Assembly (NCBI GenBank): GCA_017399225.1
Contig: JAFQEB010000079.1
Span: forward strand, 1-23,620
Length of the DNA stretch: 23,620 nt
DNA from: Clostridia bacterium
Lineage (GTDB): Bacteria > Bacillota_A > Clostridia > Christensenellales > Aristaeellaceae
Direction: 5' to 3'
The notes under the pieces are model-generated. The model was not told the DNA's origin, made no database searches, and worked only from the letters and a program-made list of their open reading frames with translations. Positions within the stretch are counted from its first letter, which is position 1, and each line of letters begins with the position of its first letter. Position numbers and translations under genes: made by a program. This document shows positions 5,349 through 13,949 of the stretch, in pieces.

Positions 5349-7112
5349 TTACTGACCGAACTGCGCGTTGTACAGGGTCGAATAGAAGCCGTTTTGCGCC
5401 ATCAGCGCGTCGTGGTTGCCCTGCTCGATGATGTGGCCGTCCTTCATCACCAGGATCACGTCGGCCTCGCGGATGGTGGAGAGGCGGTGCGCCACGATGA
5501 AGGAGGTGCGCCCCTGCATCATCTTCGCAAAGGCGGACTGGATGCGCAGCTCCGTGCGGGTGTCGATGGAGGAGGTCGCCTCGTCCAGGATGAGCATCGG
5601 CGGCAGGGTGAGCATCACGCGGGCGATGCACAGCAGCTGCTTCTGGCCCTGGGAGAGGTTGCCGCCGTTCTCAGTAATGAGGGTATCATAGCCCTCGGGC
5701 AGGCGGCGGATGAAGGAGTGGGCATGGGCGGCCTTGGCGGCGGCGATGATCTCCTCGATGGGGGCGTCGGGGCGGCCGTAGGCGATGTTCTCGCGGATGG
5801 TGCCGGCCTTGAGCCAGGTATCCTGCAGCACCATGCCGATGTTGCGGCGCAGCTCGTGCCGGCGAATATCGCGGATGTCCGTGCCGTCGACGGCAATGCT
5901 GCCGCCGTTCACATCGTAGAAGCGCATCAGCAGGTTGATCAGCGTGGTCTTGCCGCAGCCGGTGGGGCCGACGATGGCAATGCGCTGGCCGGGGGTCACG
6001 TTGAGGGAGAAGTCCTCGATCAGCGGGCGGTCGGGCACATAGCGGAAGCTCACGTTATCGAGGGTCACATGGCCCTTGGCCTCCAGGCAGGCGGCGTCTT
6101 CAGCGTCGGCGGGGCGATCGGTTTCGCCCAGCAGGCCGAAGATGCGGCGGATGCAGGCCAGGGCGTTTTGCAGCTCGGTCACCACGCCGGAGATCTCGTT
6201 GAAGGGCTTGGCATACTGGCTGGCGTAGGACAGGAACTTGCTCATGCCGCCCACGGTCATCGCGATCGCGGGATTCACCTGGATGGCCAGCACCGCGCAC
6301 ACAAAGCCCACCGCGGCGTAAATGATGTTGTTGACCAGGCGGGTGGAGGGGTTCACCAGGGAGGAGAAGAAGGTCGCCTTCAGGGCCACCCGGCCCAGCT
6401 CGCCGTTCACGGCGTCGAATTCAGCCAGGCTCTCGTCCTCGTGCCCGAAAGCCTGGATCACCTTCTGCCCCTCGATCATCTCGTTGATCATGGCGGTCTG
6501 CTCGCCGCGTACCTTCGACTGGGCGGTGAAGTACTTGTGGGTGTTCTTGGCGATAAAGGCCGCCACGAACAGGGAAAGCGGCGTCAGCACCACCACCAGC
6601 AGGGCGATCATCCAGTTGAGGGCCAGCATGATGCCCAGCGTGCCTGCAATGGTCACAACACCGGTAAAGAGCTGGGTGAAGCCCATCAGGAGGCCGTCGG
6701 AGAAGGAGTCCACGTCAGCGATAACGCGGCTGACCAGGTCGCCGGTGGGGTGACGGTCGAGGTAGGAAAGCGGCAGCCTTTGCAGCTTACCGGACACCTC
6801 GTTGCGGATATCCCGGCTGACGCAGTAGGCAATGCGGTTGTTGCTGGTCGCCAGCACCTGCTGGGCGACGGCTGCCAGCGCGGTCACCACGGCGATGCAG
6901 ATGGCATTGCAGAGGATGCCGTCAAAATCCACCTCGCTCACACCGACCATGCAGTCGATGGCGTTGCCGGAGAAAATGGGGATCAGCAGCGCCGCCGCCG
7001 CGCTGACAGAGGCGCAGATCAGGGACAGCAGCACGTGCATCCGGTAGGGCTTCAAATAGGGCATGACCCGCTTCAGGGAGGCCAGGTCAAGGGCTTTCTT
7101 CTGCTTGCTCAT
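5349..7112 (-). CDS. ABC exporter half-transporter, catalytic partner
   Basis: A 587-residue half-transporter with an N-terminal six-helix type I exporter domain (about residues 20-320) and a C-terminal ATPase. Walker A GPTGCGKTT is at 382-390, Q-loop Q430, signature LSQGQ at 486-490, Walker B LILDE ending in catalytic E511, and switch His in AHRLSTI (H542), all canonical. The altered signature (LSQGQ instead of LSGGQ) is a known mark of the partner that completes a degenerate site in heterodimeric exporters such as TM287/288 and BmrCD. Its ATG overlaps the stop of the upstream half by ATGA. It likely exports a drug, lipid or peptide from the inner membrane; the substrate is unknown. The frame is full length. 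Confidence 0.93.
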   Translation of the reverse strand: MSKQKKALDLASLKRVMPYLKPYRMHVLLSLICASVSAAAALLIPIFSGNAIDCMVGVSEVDFDGILCNAICIAVVTALAAVAQQVLATSNNRIAYCVSRDIRNEVSGKLQRLPLSYLDRHPTGDLVSRVIADVDSFSDGLLMGFTQLFTGVVTIAGTLGIMLALNWMIALLVVVLTPLSLFVAAFIAKNTHKYFTAQSKVRGEQTAMINEMIEGQKVIQAFGHEDESLAEFDAVNGELGRVALKATFFSSLVNPSTRLVNNIIYAAVGFVCAVLAIQVNPAIAMTVGGMSKFLSYASQYAKPFNEISGVVTELQNALACIRRIFGLLGETDRPADAEDAACLEAKGHVTLDNVSFRYVPDRPLIEDFSLNVTPGQRIAIVGPTGCGKTTLINLLMRFYDVNGGSIAVDGTDIRDIRRHELRRNIGMVLQDTWLKAGTIRENIAYGRPDAPIEEIIAAAKAAHAHSFIRRLPEGYDTLITENGGNLSQGQKQLLCIARVMLTLPPMLILDEATSSIDTRTELRIQSAFAKMMQGRTSFIVAHRLSTIREADVILVMKDGHIIEQGNHDALMAQNGFYSTLYNAQFGQ

Positions 7113-8935
7113 GCCTGCACCCCCTTGCCGTCTTCCTTGCGGAACTGGGATTCATGAATCTCGCGGTACACTTCGCAGCTGTCCATCAGCTGGTCATGGG
7201 TACCGCAGCCCACCATTTCGCCGTCGTCCATGACGATGATCTGGTCGGCATGGCGGATGGAGGAGGTGCGCTGGGAGACGATAAAGGTCGTCGTGCCCGC
7301 GGGCAGCTGCTTCAGCGCCTGGCGCAGGGCGGCGTCGGTGGCGTAGTCCAGGGCGGAGGCGCTGTCGTCCAGGATGAGGATTTCCGGCTCGCTCACCAGC
7401 GCGCGGGCGATGGTGAGGCGCTGCTTCTGGCCGCCGGAAAGGTTGCGGCCGCCCTGCTCGACGGCTTCATCCAGCCCGCCGGGCTTCTGCCGCACGAACT
7501 CCGCCGCCTGGGCGGTCTCCAGGCACTGCCACAGGAACTCGTCCGTGACATTCTCCATGGTGCGGGGTACGCTCCCCCCGGCTCCTGCGGAGCCTCCCCC
7601 CTCAGGGAGGGGAGCTTGGCTGGCCAGGCCGTAGAGCAGGTTGGAGCGGATGGTGCCCTTGAACAGCTGCGCCCTTTGGGGCACCACGGCCACGCGGTCG
7701 CGCAGCTCCTCATGGGGCCAGTCCGCAACGGGGCGACCCATCAGGAACACCGTGCCCTTTGTTGCATCGTAGAAGCGGGGGATCAGGTTCACCAGCGTCG
7801 ACTTGCCGCTGCCGGTGCCGCCGATCACGCCGATGGTCTGCCCGCGCCTGGCGCAGAAGGAGACGCCGGTGATGCTCTCATCGCCCGCACCCTTGTAGGT
7901 CAGGGACACGCCGTCAAAGCGCACGGCCTCGTCAGCGGAATCCGCCAATGCGGCCTTTTCCGGGTAGGTCATGGAGGTTTCCGTGTCCAGCACCGCAGCG
8001 CAGCGGCCCAGGCTTGCGTACGCGCGGGTCAGCAGCACGATCAGGTTGGCCAGCTTCACCAGCTCCACCAGGATCTGGCTCATGTAGTTCAGCAGGGCCA
8101 CCACGTCGCCCGAGGCCAGATCGCCGGTGCTGACCTTGCCGCCGCCCACATACAGCAGCGCAATGATACCCAGGTTGATCACCGCATAGGTCAGCGGATT
8201 GGTCAGCGCGGCGATGCGCCCGACCTTGAGCTGGGCCTGGGTCAGCGCGCCGTTGGCTTTTTCAAAGCGCGCCACCTCGGCCTCCTCGCAGCCGAAGGCC
8301 CGCACCACGCGCACGCCGGAGAGGTTCTCGCGGGTCGCGCCGGTCACGGCGTCCAGCCGCTGCTGCACGCGCTTGTACAGGGGGCCGGTCAGCTTCATCA
8401 CGCCGAATACGATCACCGACAGCACCGGGATCGCCACCACGAACACCCAGGCGGCCTCCACGTCAATGGTGAAGGCGGCGATCATCGCACCGATGACGAT
8501 GAAGGGGCTGCGCAGGAACAGGCGCAGGAACATGTTCACGCCGTTTTGCACCTGGTTCACGTCCGCCGTCATGCGGGTGATGAGGGTCGATGCACCGATG
8601 GTATCCAGCTCCGTGAAGGACAGGCGCTGGATGTGGCCCATCAGCCGGTGGCGCAGCTGCGTGGAGGTACCGATGGCTGCCCGCGCGGCAAAGTACTGCG
8701 CGGTAAAGGAGCAGATGAGGCCGATCAGCGCCATGAGCACCAGCAGCCCGCACTGCCCCAGGATGTAAGGCAAACGCGCAACCTCATCGGCGAATTCGCC
8801 GCAGATGCCGGTGTTGATGATATTGGCCACGATCAGCGGCACGCGCAGGTCAAAAAAGGCCTCCAGCATCTTGAAAAGCGGCGCAAGCACGCTTTCGATG
8901 CGGTATTTCTTCAGACACGAAAACAGGTACTTCAA
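7109..8935 (-). CDS. ABC exporter half-transporter, degenerate-site partner, TTG start
   Basis: A 608-residue half-transporter with a six-helix domain (about residues 15-310) and a C-terminal ATPase: Walker A GGTGSGKST at 372-380, Q420, LSGGQ at 499-503. The catalytic Glu after Walker B is Asp (LDDS, D524) and the switch His is Gln (VSQRTSS, Q554), so its own ATP site should hydrolyse poorly. This matches the TM287-type subunit of heterodimeric exporters. I start it at TTG 8933-8935, where GGAGG lies 8 nt upstream. A longer ATG frame has no such site and runs through the promoter. Residues 441-455 are coded by a palindromic insertion between the Q-loop and the signature. The downstream half is coupled by ATGA. 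Confidence 0.9.
   Translation of the reverse strand: MKYLFSCLKKYRIESVLAPLFKMLEAFFDLRVPLIVANIINTGICGEFADEVARLPYILGQCGLLVLMALIGLICSFTAQYFAARAAIGTSTQLRHRLMGHIQRLSFTELDTIGASTLITRMTADVNQVQNGVNMFLRLFLRSPFIVIGAMIAAFTIDVEAAWVFVVAIPVLSVIVFGVMKLTGPLYKRVQQRLDAVTGATRENLSGVRVVRAFGCEEAEVARFEKANGALTQAQLKVGRIAALTNPLTYAVINLGIIALLYVGGGKVSTGDLASGDVVALLNYMSQILVELVKLANLIVLLTRAYASLGRCAAVLDTETSMTYPEKAALADSADEAVRFDGVSLTYKGAGDESITGVSFCARRGQTIGVIGGTGSGKSTLVNLIPRFYDATKGTVFLMGRPVADWPHEELRDRVAVVPQRAQLFKGTIRSNLLYGLASQAPLPEGGGSAGAGGSVPRTMENVTDEFLWQCLETAQAAEFVRQKPGGLDEAVEQGGRNLSGGQKQRLTIARALVSEPEILILDDSASALDYATDAALRQALKQLPAGTTTFIVSQRTSSIRHADQIIVMDDGEMVGCGTHDQLMDSCEVYREIHESQFRKEDGKGVQA
7571..7615. repeat. 45-bp palindromic element inserted in frame in ABC gene
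   Basis: Outer GCTCCCC (7571-7577) pairs with GGGGAGC (7609-7615). Inside are GGCTCC-TGC-GGAGCC (7580-7594) and a CTCCCC/GGGGAG-like stem (7594-7614). The element is exactly 15 codons and adds a Gly/Pro/Ala/Ser-rich segment (APLPEGGGSAGAGGS) that is absent from ordinary ABC ATPases at this place. It resembles intergenic palindromic repeats more than conserved coding sequence, and its GCTCCCC ends recall the element at 186-340. Confidence 0.7.
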
Positions 8936-8967
8936 GGGGAATTCCTCCGTATGCTTGATACCGCTAC

Positions 8968-8996
8968 AGTATACAGCAAATCGACCGTTTTGAAAA
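8968..8996 (-). promoter_or_regulatory. Promoter of ABC exporter operon
   Basis: On the minus strand TTTTCA (8991-8996, 4 of 6 matches to TTGACA) and TATACT (8968-8973) are 17 bp apart, 33 bp upstream of the TTG start at 8935. I see no convincing plus-strand promoter for the divergent SH3 gene in the same 150-bp gap, nor a clear regulator operator. Confidence 0.6.
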
Positions 8997-9085
8997 GATG
9001 CAATGAATTTTCCAGCAATGGAAGAATCCACCCGGGTCGTGCGTTATATCAGCAGAAGCTATCCCACGAAAGGAGACACATCCTT

Positions 9086-9982
9086 ATGAAACGAATTGCC
9101 GCGCTGCTGCTTGTACTGCTGCTGTCCCTGACCACCGCCCACGCCGCCATCCTGCCGCCCTCCGGGGTGGACGAGGGCTTTGCCGCCTGGACGGGCATCG
9201 AATGCACCCCCGCCGTCATCCTCTGCGAGAACCTGAGCGTCTACGACGCCCGGGGCGACCAGGGCGGCAAAAAGGTGGGAAGCCTGAGCTATACCGGCCA
9301 GACCATCCCCGTCATCGAGAGCTGGGACGGCTATGCTCGCATTTACTATGCCGACGGCAATGAAACCGGCTGGGTGCACAATGAGTACCTGCTGATGGAC
9401 CCCGCCTGGTACATCTGCGACGAAGGCACGCCGGTCTACGCCTACCCCGACGGCATGGCCCCCCGCGTGGGCTATCTGGCCTCGGGCACAAAGCTGCCCA
9501 TCATCACCGAATATGAGGGCGACGCCGTCAACGGCTGGGCCTGCGTGAGCCTGCGCGGCGCAGCGGGCTGGATCCGCAAGACCCCGAAGGACACGATCGG
9601 CAACACCTGGTTCCGCCCGGCCATGATGGAGCATATCTCCGCCGCCGTCCTGACCTGGCGGGGCGAAAGCATCAGCATTTCCGAATTCAATCCGGAGGAC
9701 ACGATGGCCCTCGCCGCCCTCCTGTCCAATGTCAACGACCTGGGCGCGCCCATGGCCGGCTGCCCCTTTGACGCGACCCTGGAGGTGCATCTGCAGAGCG
9801 GCCGCACCGTTACGCTGGAAATCGCCACCGACTCCTGCTGCGTCTACCGGGTGGACGGCCGCGATTACCAGTACGCCCGCCACCTCAAGCAGGACCCCGA
9901 CAGCAGCGTGGACAACACCGTGCTGCTGAACATCTTCGGCCTGAACGCCTGGGAGGATCTCCTCCTGCCCGCCAACGGGTGA
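9086..9982 (+). CDS. Secreted protein with two SH3-like domains
   Basis: A 298-residue protein with a signal peptide (Lys-Arg start, Leu-rich core, cleavage near AHA at residue 20). Two bacterial SH3-like (SH3b) repeats follow: about residues 41-105 (LSVYDARGD through GWVHNEYLL) and 106-170 (TPVYAYPDG through GWIRKTPKD). A C-terminal 125-residue domain has no motif I recognise but contains an SCC pair. SH3b domains commonly bind peptidoglycan, so it is probably a cell-envelope protein. ATG 9086 follows AAAGGAG with good spacing. GH95 starts 33 bp downstream, so it is likely the first gene of a three-gene operon. No hydrolase or anchor motif is visible, so it may be a binding or sensing protein. 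Confidence 0.82.
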   Translation: MKRIAALLLVLLLSLTTAHAAILPPSGVDEGFAAWTGIECTPAVILCENLSVYDARGDQGGKKVGSLSYTGQTIPVIESWDGYARIYYADGNETGWVHNEYLLMDPAWYICDEGTPVYAYPDGMAPRVGYLASGTKLPIITEYEGDAVNGWACVSLRGAAGWIRKTPKDTIGNTWFRPAMMEHISAAVLTWRGESISISEFNPEDTMALAALLSNVNDLGAPMAGCPFDATLEVHLQSGRTVTLEIATDSCCVYRVDGRDYQYARHLKQDPDSSVDNTVLLNIFGLNAWEDLLLPANG

Positions 9983-10015
9983 TCCCCATATACCAAAGAA
10001 AACGGAGGAGACTCC

Positions 10016-12136
10016 ATGAACCGACTGCACTACCAGACCCCCGCGAAGGACTGGAACCATGCTCTGCCCCTGGGCAATGGCCGCCTGGGCGCGATGCTCT
10101 TTGGTGGTATGGCCAGCGAGCGGCTGCAGCTGAACGAGGACTCCGTGTGGTCCGGCGGCTGGCAGGACCGCATCAACCCGCGCTCGTATGAGGGCGTGAA
10201 GCGCGTCCGGGAGCTGATTGCCCAGGGCCGCATCCGCGAGGCCGAGGAGCTCGAAAAGTCCGACCTCTTCGGCACGCCCTCCTCCATGGGCCACTACGAG
10301 CCCCTGGCCGACCTCCTCCTGGACAGCAACGTCGCGGAAACGGCGGATTACCTGCGCGAATTGTTCCTGCTGGACGGCGTCCACCGCACGTCCTTCATGG
10401 TGGACGGCAAGCGTGTGGTGCGCGAGGCCTTCATTTCCGCGCCCGACCAGGTGCTGGCCCTGCGTGTGACGGGCGGCGTTCCCTTCCGCATGACGCTTGT
10501 CCGCGGTGAACAGCAGGCGGATGGCCTCCTCCTCACCGGCGCGTCGCCTGACGGCCAGCTGCGCTACGCCTGCGCGGTGCGTGTCATCGCCGGCAGTCCG
10601 GAGAGCGGCACAGCGGATATCCTCATCGCCGGCGCGACCTCCTTCCGCTATGACGACCCGGCGGCAGCGGCCATCGCGGCCCTAGATGCGGCCTCTGCCA
10701 AGGGCTATGACGCGCTGAAAGTCGCCCACCTGGCAGACTTCCGCCCCCTGATGGCCCGCTGTGCCATCGAGCTGCCCACCGATCCGGCCCTGGAGGCCCT
10801 GCCCACCGACGGGCGACTGACCCGCATGCAGCAGGGTGAGGCTGACCCCGGGCTGGTGTGCGATTATTTCCAGTTCGGCCGCTACTTGATGGTCTCCGGC
10901 AGCCGCCCGGGTACGCTGCCGATGAACCTGCAGGGCATCTGGAACGAGTCCTTCAACCCGCCGTGGGGCTGCAAGTACACCGTCAACATCAACGCCCAGA
11001 TGAACTACTGGCCGGCGGAGAATTGCAACCTCTCCGAGATGCACCTGCCGCTGATGGAGCACCTCAAGCGCATGCTGCCCCATGGCCGGGAGGCGGCGCG
11101 GAAGATGTACGGCGCGCGGGGCTTCGTGTGCCACCACAACACGGACATCTGGGGCGACTGCGCCCCGCAGGACGAGTGGATCCCGGCCACCATCTGGCCC
11201 ATGGGCGCGGCCTGGCTGTGCCTGCACATCCCCCTGCACTACGAGTACACCGGCGATATCGCTTTCCTGCGTGAGTACTACCCCATCCTGCAGGAGTGCG
11301 CCCTCTTCTTCGAGGACACGCTGGTGGAGGGCGCCGATGGCTATTGGAACGTCACCCCCTCCGTCAGCCCGGAGAACACCTACATCCTGCCCAATGGCGA
11401 GTCCGGCTGCGTCTGCCAGGGCGCGGCGATGGATTCGCAGATCCTCCGCGAGCTCTTCACCGCCCTGATCACCCTGGGCCGCGAGCTTGGCGAAGACGTC
11501 TCCCGCTACGAGGCGATGCTGTCGAAGTGCCGCCCCAACCGTCTGACCAGCCTGGGTACCGTGATGGAGTGGGACGACGAGTACGGCGAGGCGGAGATCG
11601 GCCACCGGCACATCAGCCACCTCTTCGCGCTGCACCCCGGCAATCAGATCGTCCCGGGGGATGAGGCCATGTTTGCCGCCGCCCGCGCGACCCTCCGGCG
11701 CAGATTGGAAAACGGCGGAGGCCACACCGGCTGGAGCCGCGCCTGGATCATCAACTTCTACGCCCGCCTGCTGGACGGCAACAGTTGCGAACAGCACATC
11801 CGCGCACTGCTGACCCGCTCCACGCTCCCCAACCTTTTCGACAACCACCCGCCCTTCCAGCTCGACGGCAACTTCGGCGCGACCTGCGGCATTGCCCAGA
11901 TGCTCCTCCAAAGCCACGAGGGAAGTCTGCGCCTGCTGCCCGCCCTGCCGGATGCCTGGCCCGACGGTTCTGCCCACGGACTGTGCGCCCGGGGCGGCTA
12001 CACGGTGGATATCCGCTGGGCCGGCGGCAAGCTGGCCGAAGCCCGCGTCACCGCGAAGAACGACGGCATTTTGTCCCTCTCAGACGGCCGCCGCTTCCCC
12101 CACAAGGCCGGCGAGACCATCCTGATTTCCGGATAA
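10016..12136 (+). CDS. GH95 family glycoside hydrolase (alpha-L-fucosidase type)
   Basis: GH95 enzymes are inverting alpha-1,2-L-fucosidases or alpha-L-galactosidases acting on host or plant glycans. The opening (LPLGNGRLGAMLFGG, LNEDSVWSGG) is diagnostic. Residues aligned from memory to Bifidobacterium AfcA are present: N324 and N326 in VNINAQMNYW, E453 in SVSPEN (general acid) and D617 in FQLDGNFG. The (alpha/alpha)6 barrel motifs NLQGIWNES and HHNTDIWGD are intact. At 706 residues it is somewhat shorter than typical GH95 (about 750-800), mainly in the N-terminal beta region. There is no signal peptide, so it probably acts on imported oligosaccharides. ATG 10016 follows CGGAGGAG. It lies between two secreted SH3 proteins, with 33- and 13-bp gaps. 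Fucose versus galactose preference cannot be read. Confidence 0.93.
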   Translation: MNRLHYQTPAKDWNHALPLGNGRLGAMLFGGMASERLQLNEDSVWSGGWQDRINPRSYEGVKRVRELIAQGRIREAEELEKSDLFGTPSSMGHYEPLADLLLDSNVAETADYLRELFLLDGVHRTSFMVDGKRVVREAFISAPDQVLALRVTGGVPFRMTLVRGEQQADGLLLTGASPDGQLRYACAVRVIAGSPESGTADILIAGATSFRYDDPAAAAIAALDAASAKGYDALKVAHLADFRPLMARCAIELPTDPALEALPTDGRLTRMQQGEADPGLVCDYFQFGRYLMVSGSRPGTLPMNLQGIWNESFNPPWGCKYTVNINAQMNYWPAENCNLSEMHLPLMEHLKRMLPHGREAARKMYGARGFVCHHNTDIWGDCAPQDEWIPATIWPMGAAWLCLHIPLHYEYTGDIAFLREYYPILQECALFFEDTLVEGADGYWNVTPSVSPENTYILPNGESGCVCQGAAMDSQILRELFTALITLGRELGEDVSRYEAMLSKCRPNRLTSLGTVMEWDDEYGEAEIGHRHISHLFALHPGNQIVPGDEAMFAAARATLRRRLENGGGHTGWSRAWIINFYARLLDGNSCEQHIRALLTRSTLPNLFDNHPPFQLDGNFGATCGIAQMLLQSHEGSLRLLPALPDAWPDGSAHGLCARGGYTVDIRWAGGKLAEARVTAKNDGILSLSDGRRFPHKAGETILISG

Positions 12137-12149
12137 AGGAGACGATCCC

Positions 12150-13823
12150 ATGAGAAAGCTGCTCTTCCTCCTGCTGGCGGCCCTGCTGCTGACCGGCACG
12201 GCCCTGGCGGACGAGATCCCCGCCCAGGTGCAGGCTATGTTGGAGGACTACCACGGCGCCCGCTACGCCACCGACTATCTGGAATTCGCCCTGCCCGACG
12301 GCCGCCGCGCCGGCATCGCCGTCACCGAAGGCAGCAGCCTGGAAGGTTTCATCTGCAATGACGGCCAGTGGTCCTATACCCTGATGTCCTTCGTCATGGA
12401 CGAGCTGCGCCCCGCCCACCTGGAGCGCGCCGCCCACGATCCCCTGACCTACCACCTCGCAAACGCAGACAACACCGCCCGCCTGACCTACCGCTGCGAG
12501 GGCGAGGAATTCCGGCTGATCGGTTGGGTGCTGCCCGGCAGCGAGCCGGTGACGGTGGACGGGGACGTCTTCACCTACGGTACAGGCGACACCGCGGCGG
12601 AGATCATCATTCCCGGCGGGTTGTGGTCAGATCACCCCTTCAGCGCCGACGATCTTCCCCTGACGCTGGAAAAGGCCATGGCCCGTTCCATTATCACCGA
12701 GCAGAATGTGGCGGAAATGTTTCCCGGCTACACCCTGCGGGGTTATACCTCCTACAACGACGGCGACATGGCCGACGCGGTCTACAGCCGCATTGAGGGT
12801 AGCGTGCTGCACATCCGGCGCGCAGGGCTGACCGCCGGGTATGAGCCGCAGGTCGTGGACTGCATCCCCGTGCCCCTGTCGGAGAGCCTGCTGGCCCGGC
12901 TGGAAACCGAACCCTTCGACGACCTCATCTCCTGCTGGCTTGGCGGTAATACCTTCCGCACCCCCGACGCCTTCTCCCGCGAGGCCTTCCCCCTGCCTGC
13001 GAACGCGGTCATCCTGAAAAGCCGCGTGGAGGAACACAGCCTGGTCGCGCTGGCGGAGGAGGACGGCGTGCGCCGCCTGTACGTCTTCGAGCAAGGAACA
13101 TATCCTGTGCGCGTGACGAATCCCCTACCGGCAGATGCTTCCCTCGACTTTTTCCATGCCGGCAGCGGCGACCTTGAATTCGAGTGGGACGAGCAGAACA
13201 TGTCCGCCTCCTTCGTCCGTCGGGAAGACGGGCAGTGGCTGCTGAGTTGGTGCACATGCTACGGCCCCTCGGCGGACGTCCACTTCTCCGCCAATGCCTT
13301 CGGCATCAGCTATCACGACGAGGAGTATGACAAGCTTATGCGCGTGGGCACCCTGGCCGCCAGCGACCTGTTCACCGTGGACTTCGCTGACCTCACCGGC
13401 GCAGCCCCCACCCTCGACCAGAGCGGCTGGGCGGTCGTCCACAACCCCGATCCTGCCGACCGCCTGCACCTGCGCACCGAGCCGGAGAAGTCCGCCCGCT
13501 CCCTGGGCAAGTTCTACAACGGCACGCCTGTCAAGGTGCTGGGCAAGACCAGCAGCTGGACGAAGGTGCAAGTCGGCTTCGGCCCCACCGCCCGCACCGG
13601 CTGGATGATGACCAGATACTTGGCCTTCGGTGCAGACATGGACAAGGTGCAGCCTGCCTTCCCGGAGCTGATCTTCCGGGAGCAGTACGAATACCAGAAC
13701 TGGAACAGCTTCTGGGTCGCCGGCGTCTACGAGGACGCTACCCCCGACGAGTATATCCTCCTGCGCCACGACGGCCAGGTGATGTATGTCCCCCAGGCCT
13801 GGCTCTTCGGTGGGTACGGCTGA
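12150..13823 (+). CDS. Large secreted SH3-domain protein
   Basis: A 557-residue protein with a clear signal peptide (MRKLLFLLLAALLLTGTALA, cleavage before DEIP). An unrecognised mixed alpha/beta region of about 400 residues follows. One SH3-like domain near residues 425-495 shows RLHLRTEPEKSARSLGKFYNGTPV and GWMMTRYLAFG. A short tail of about 60 residues ends the protein. The SH3b domain suggests envelope or peptidoglycan binding. The large N-terminal part carries no catalytic motif I can name. It starts 13 bp after the GH95 stop behind AAAGGAG, so it is surely in that operon. The same arrangement (signal peptide plus SH3b) at both ends of the operon suggests a common envelope role. A convergent terminator follows at 13905-13933. 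Confidence 0.8.
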   Translation: MRKLLFLLLAALLLTGTALADEIPAQVQAMLEDYHGARYATDYLEFALPDGRRAGIAVTEGSSLEGFICNDGQWSYTLMSFVMDELRPAHLERAAHDPLTYHLANADNTARLTYRCEGEEFRLIGWVLPGSEPVTVDGDVFTYGTGDTAAEIIIPGGLWSDHPFSADDLPLTLEKAMARSIITEQNVAEMFPGYTLRGYTSYNDGDMADAVYSRIEGSVLHIRRAGLTAGYEPQVVDCIPVPLSESLLARLETEPFDDLISCWLGGNTFRTPDAFSREAFPLPANAVILKSRVEEHSLVALAEEDGVRRLYVFEQGTYPVRVTNPLPADASLDFFHAGSGDLEFEWDEQNMSASFVRREDGQWLLSWCTCYGPSADVHFSANAFGISYHDEEYDKLMRVGTLAASDLFTVDFADLTGAAPTLDQSGWAVVHNPDPADRLHLRTEPEKSARSLGKFYNGTPVKVLGKTSSWTKVQVGFGPTARTGWMMTRYLAFGADMDKVQPAFPELIFREQYEYQNWNSFWVAGVYEDATPDEYILLRHDGQVMYVPQAWLFGGYG

Positions 13824-13904
13824 TGACGCTCAGCAGCAAAACGGGGCAGGTTTTGGGATCGCAGCATCATATTTCCCAAATCTTACTCCCATATGATCAC
13901 AAAA

Positions 13905-13933
13905 TCGCCGCAGACCTGCTTGGTCTGCGGCGA
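13905..13933. terminator. Terminator between convergent operons
   Basis: A 12-bp perfect stem (TCGCCGCAGACC 13905-13916, GGTCTGCGGCGA 13922-13933) with a 5-nt loop. TTTT follows on the minus strand (AAAA at 13901-13904), so it best serves the GH5 gene ending at 13950. It may also stop plus-strand transcripts of the SH3-GH95-SH3 operon, whose last stop is at 13823. The rest of 13824-13949 shows nothing else. Confidence 0.8.
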
Positions 13934-13949
13934 AAACCATTTATCAGCC

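Noticed and set aside
8936..9031. Longer ATG-started version of the ABC half-transporter
   Set aside because: The extra 32 codons cover the -10/-35 promoter and lack a ribosome site, whereas TTG 8935 has GGAGG at ideal distance.
5211..9982. Very long open frames on the plus strand opposite the ABC exporter genes
   Set aside because: They lie antisense to well-conserved ABC genes, have low-complexity His/Gly/Ala/Val-rich translations and no ribosome sites. They are by-products of GC-rich codon use. Only the part from 9086 is a real gene.
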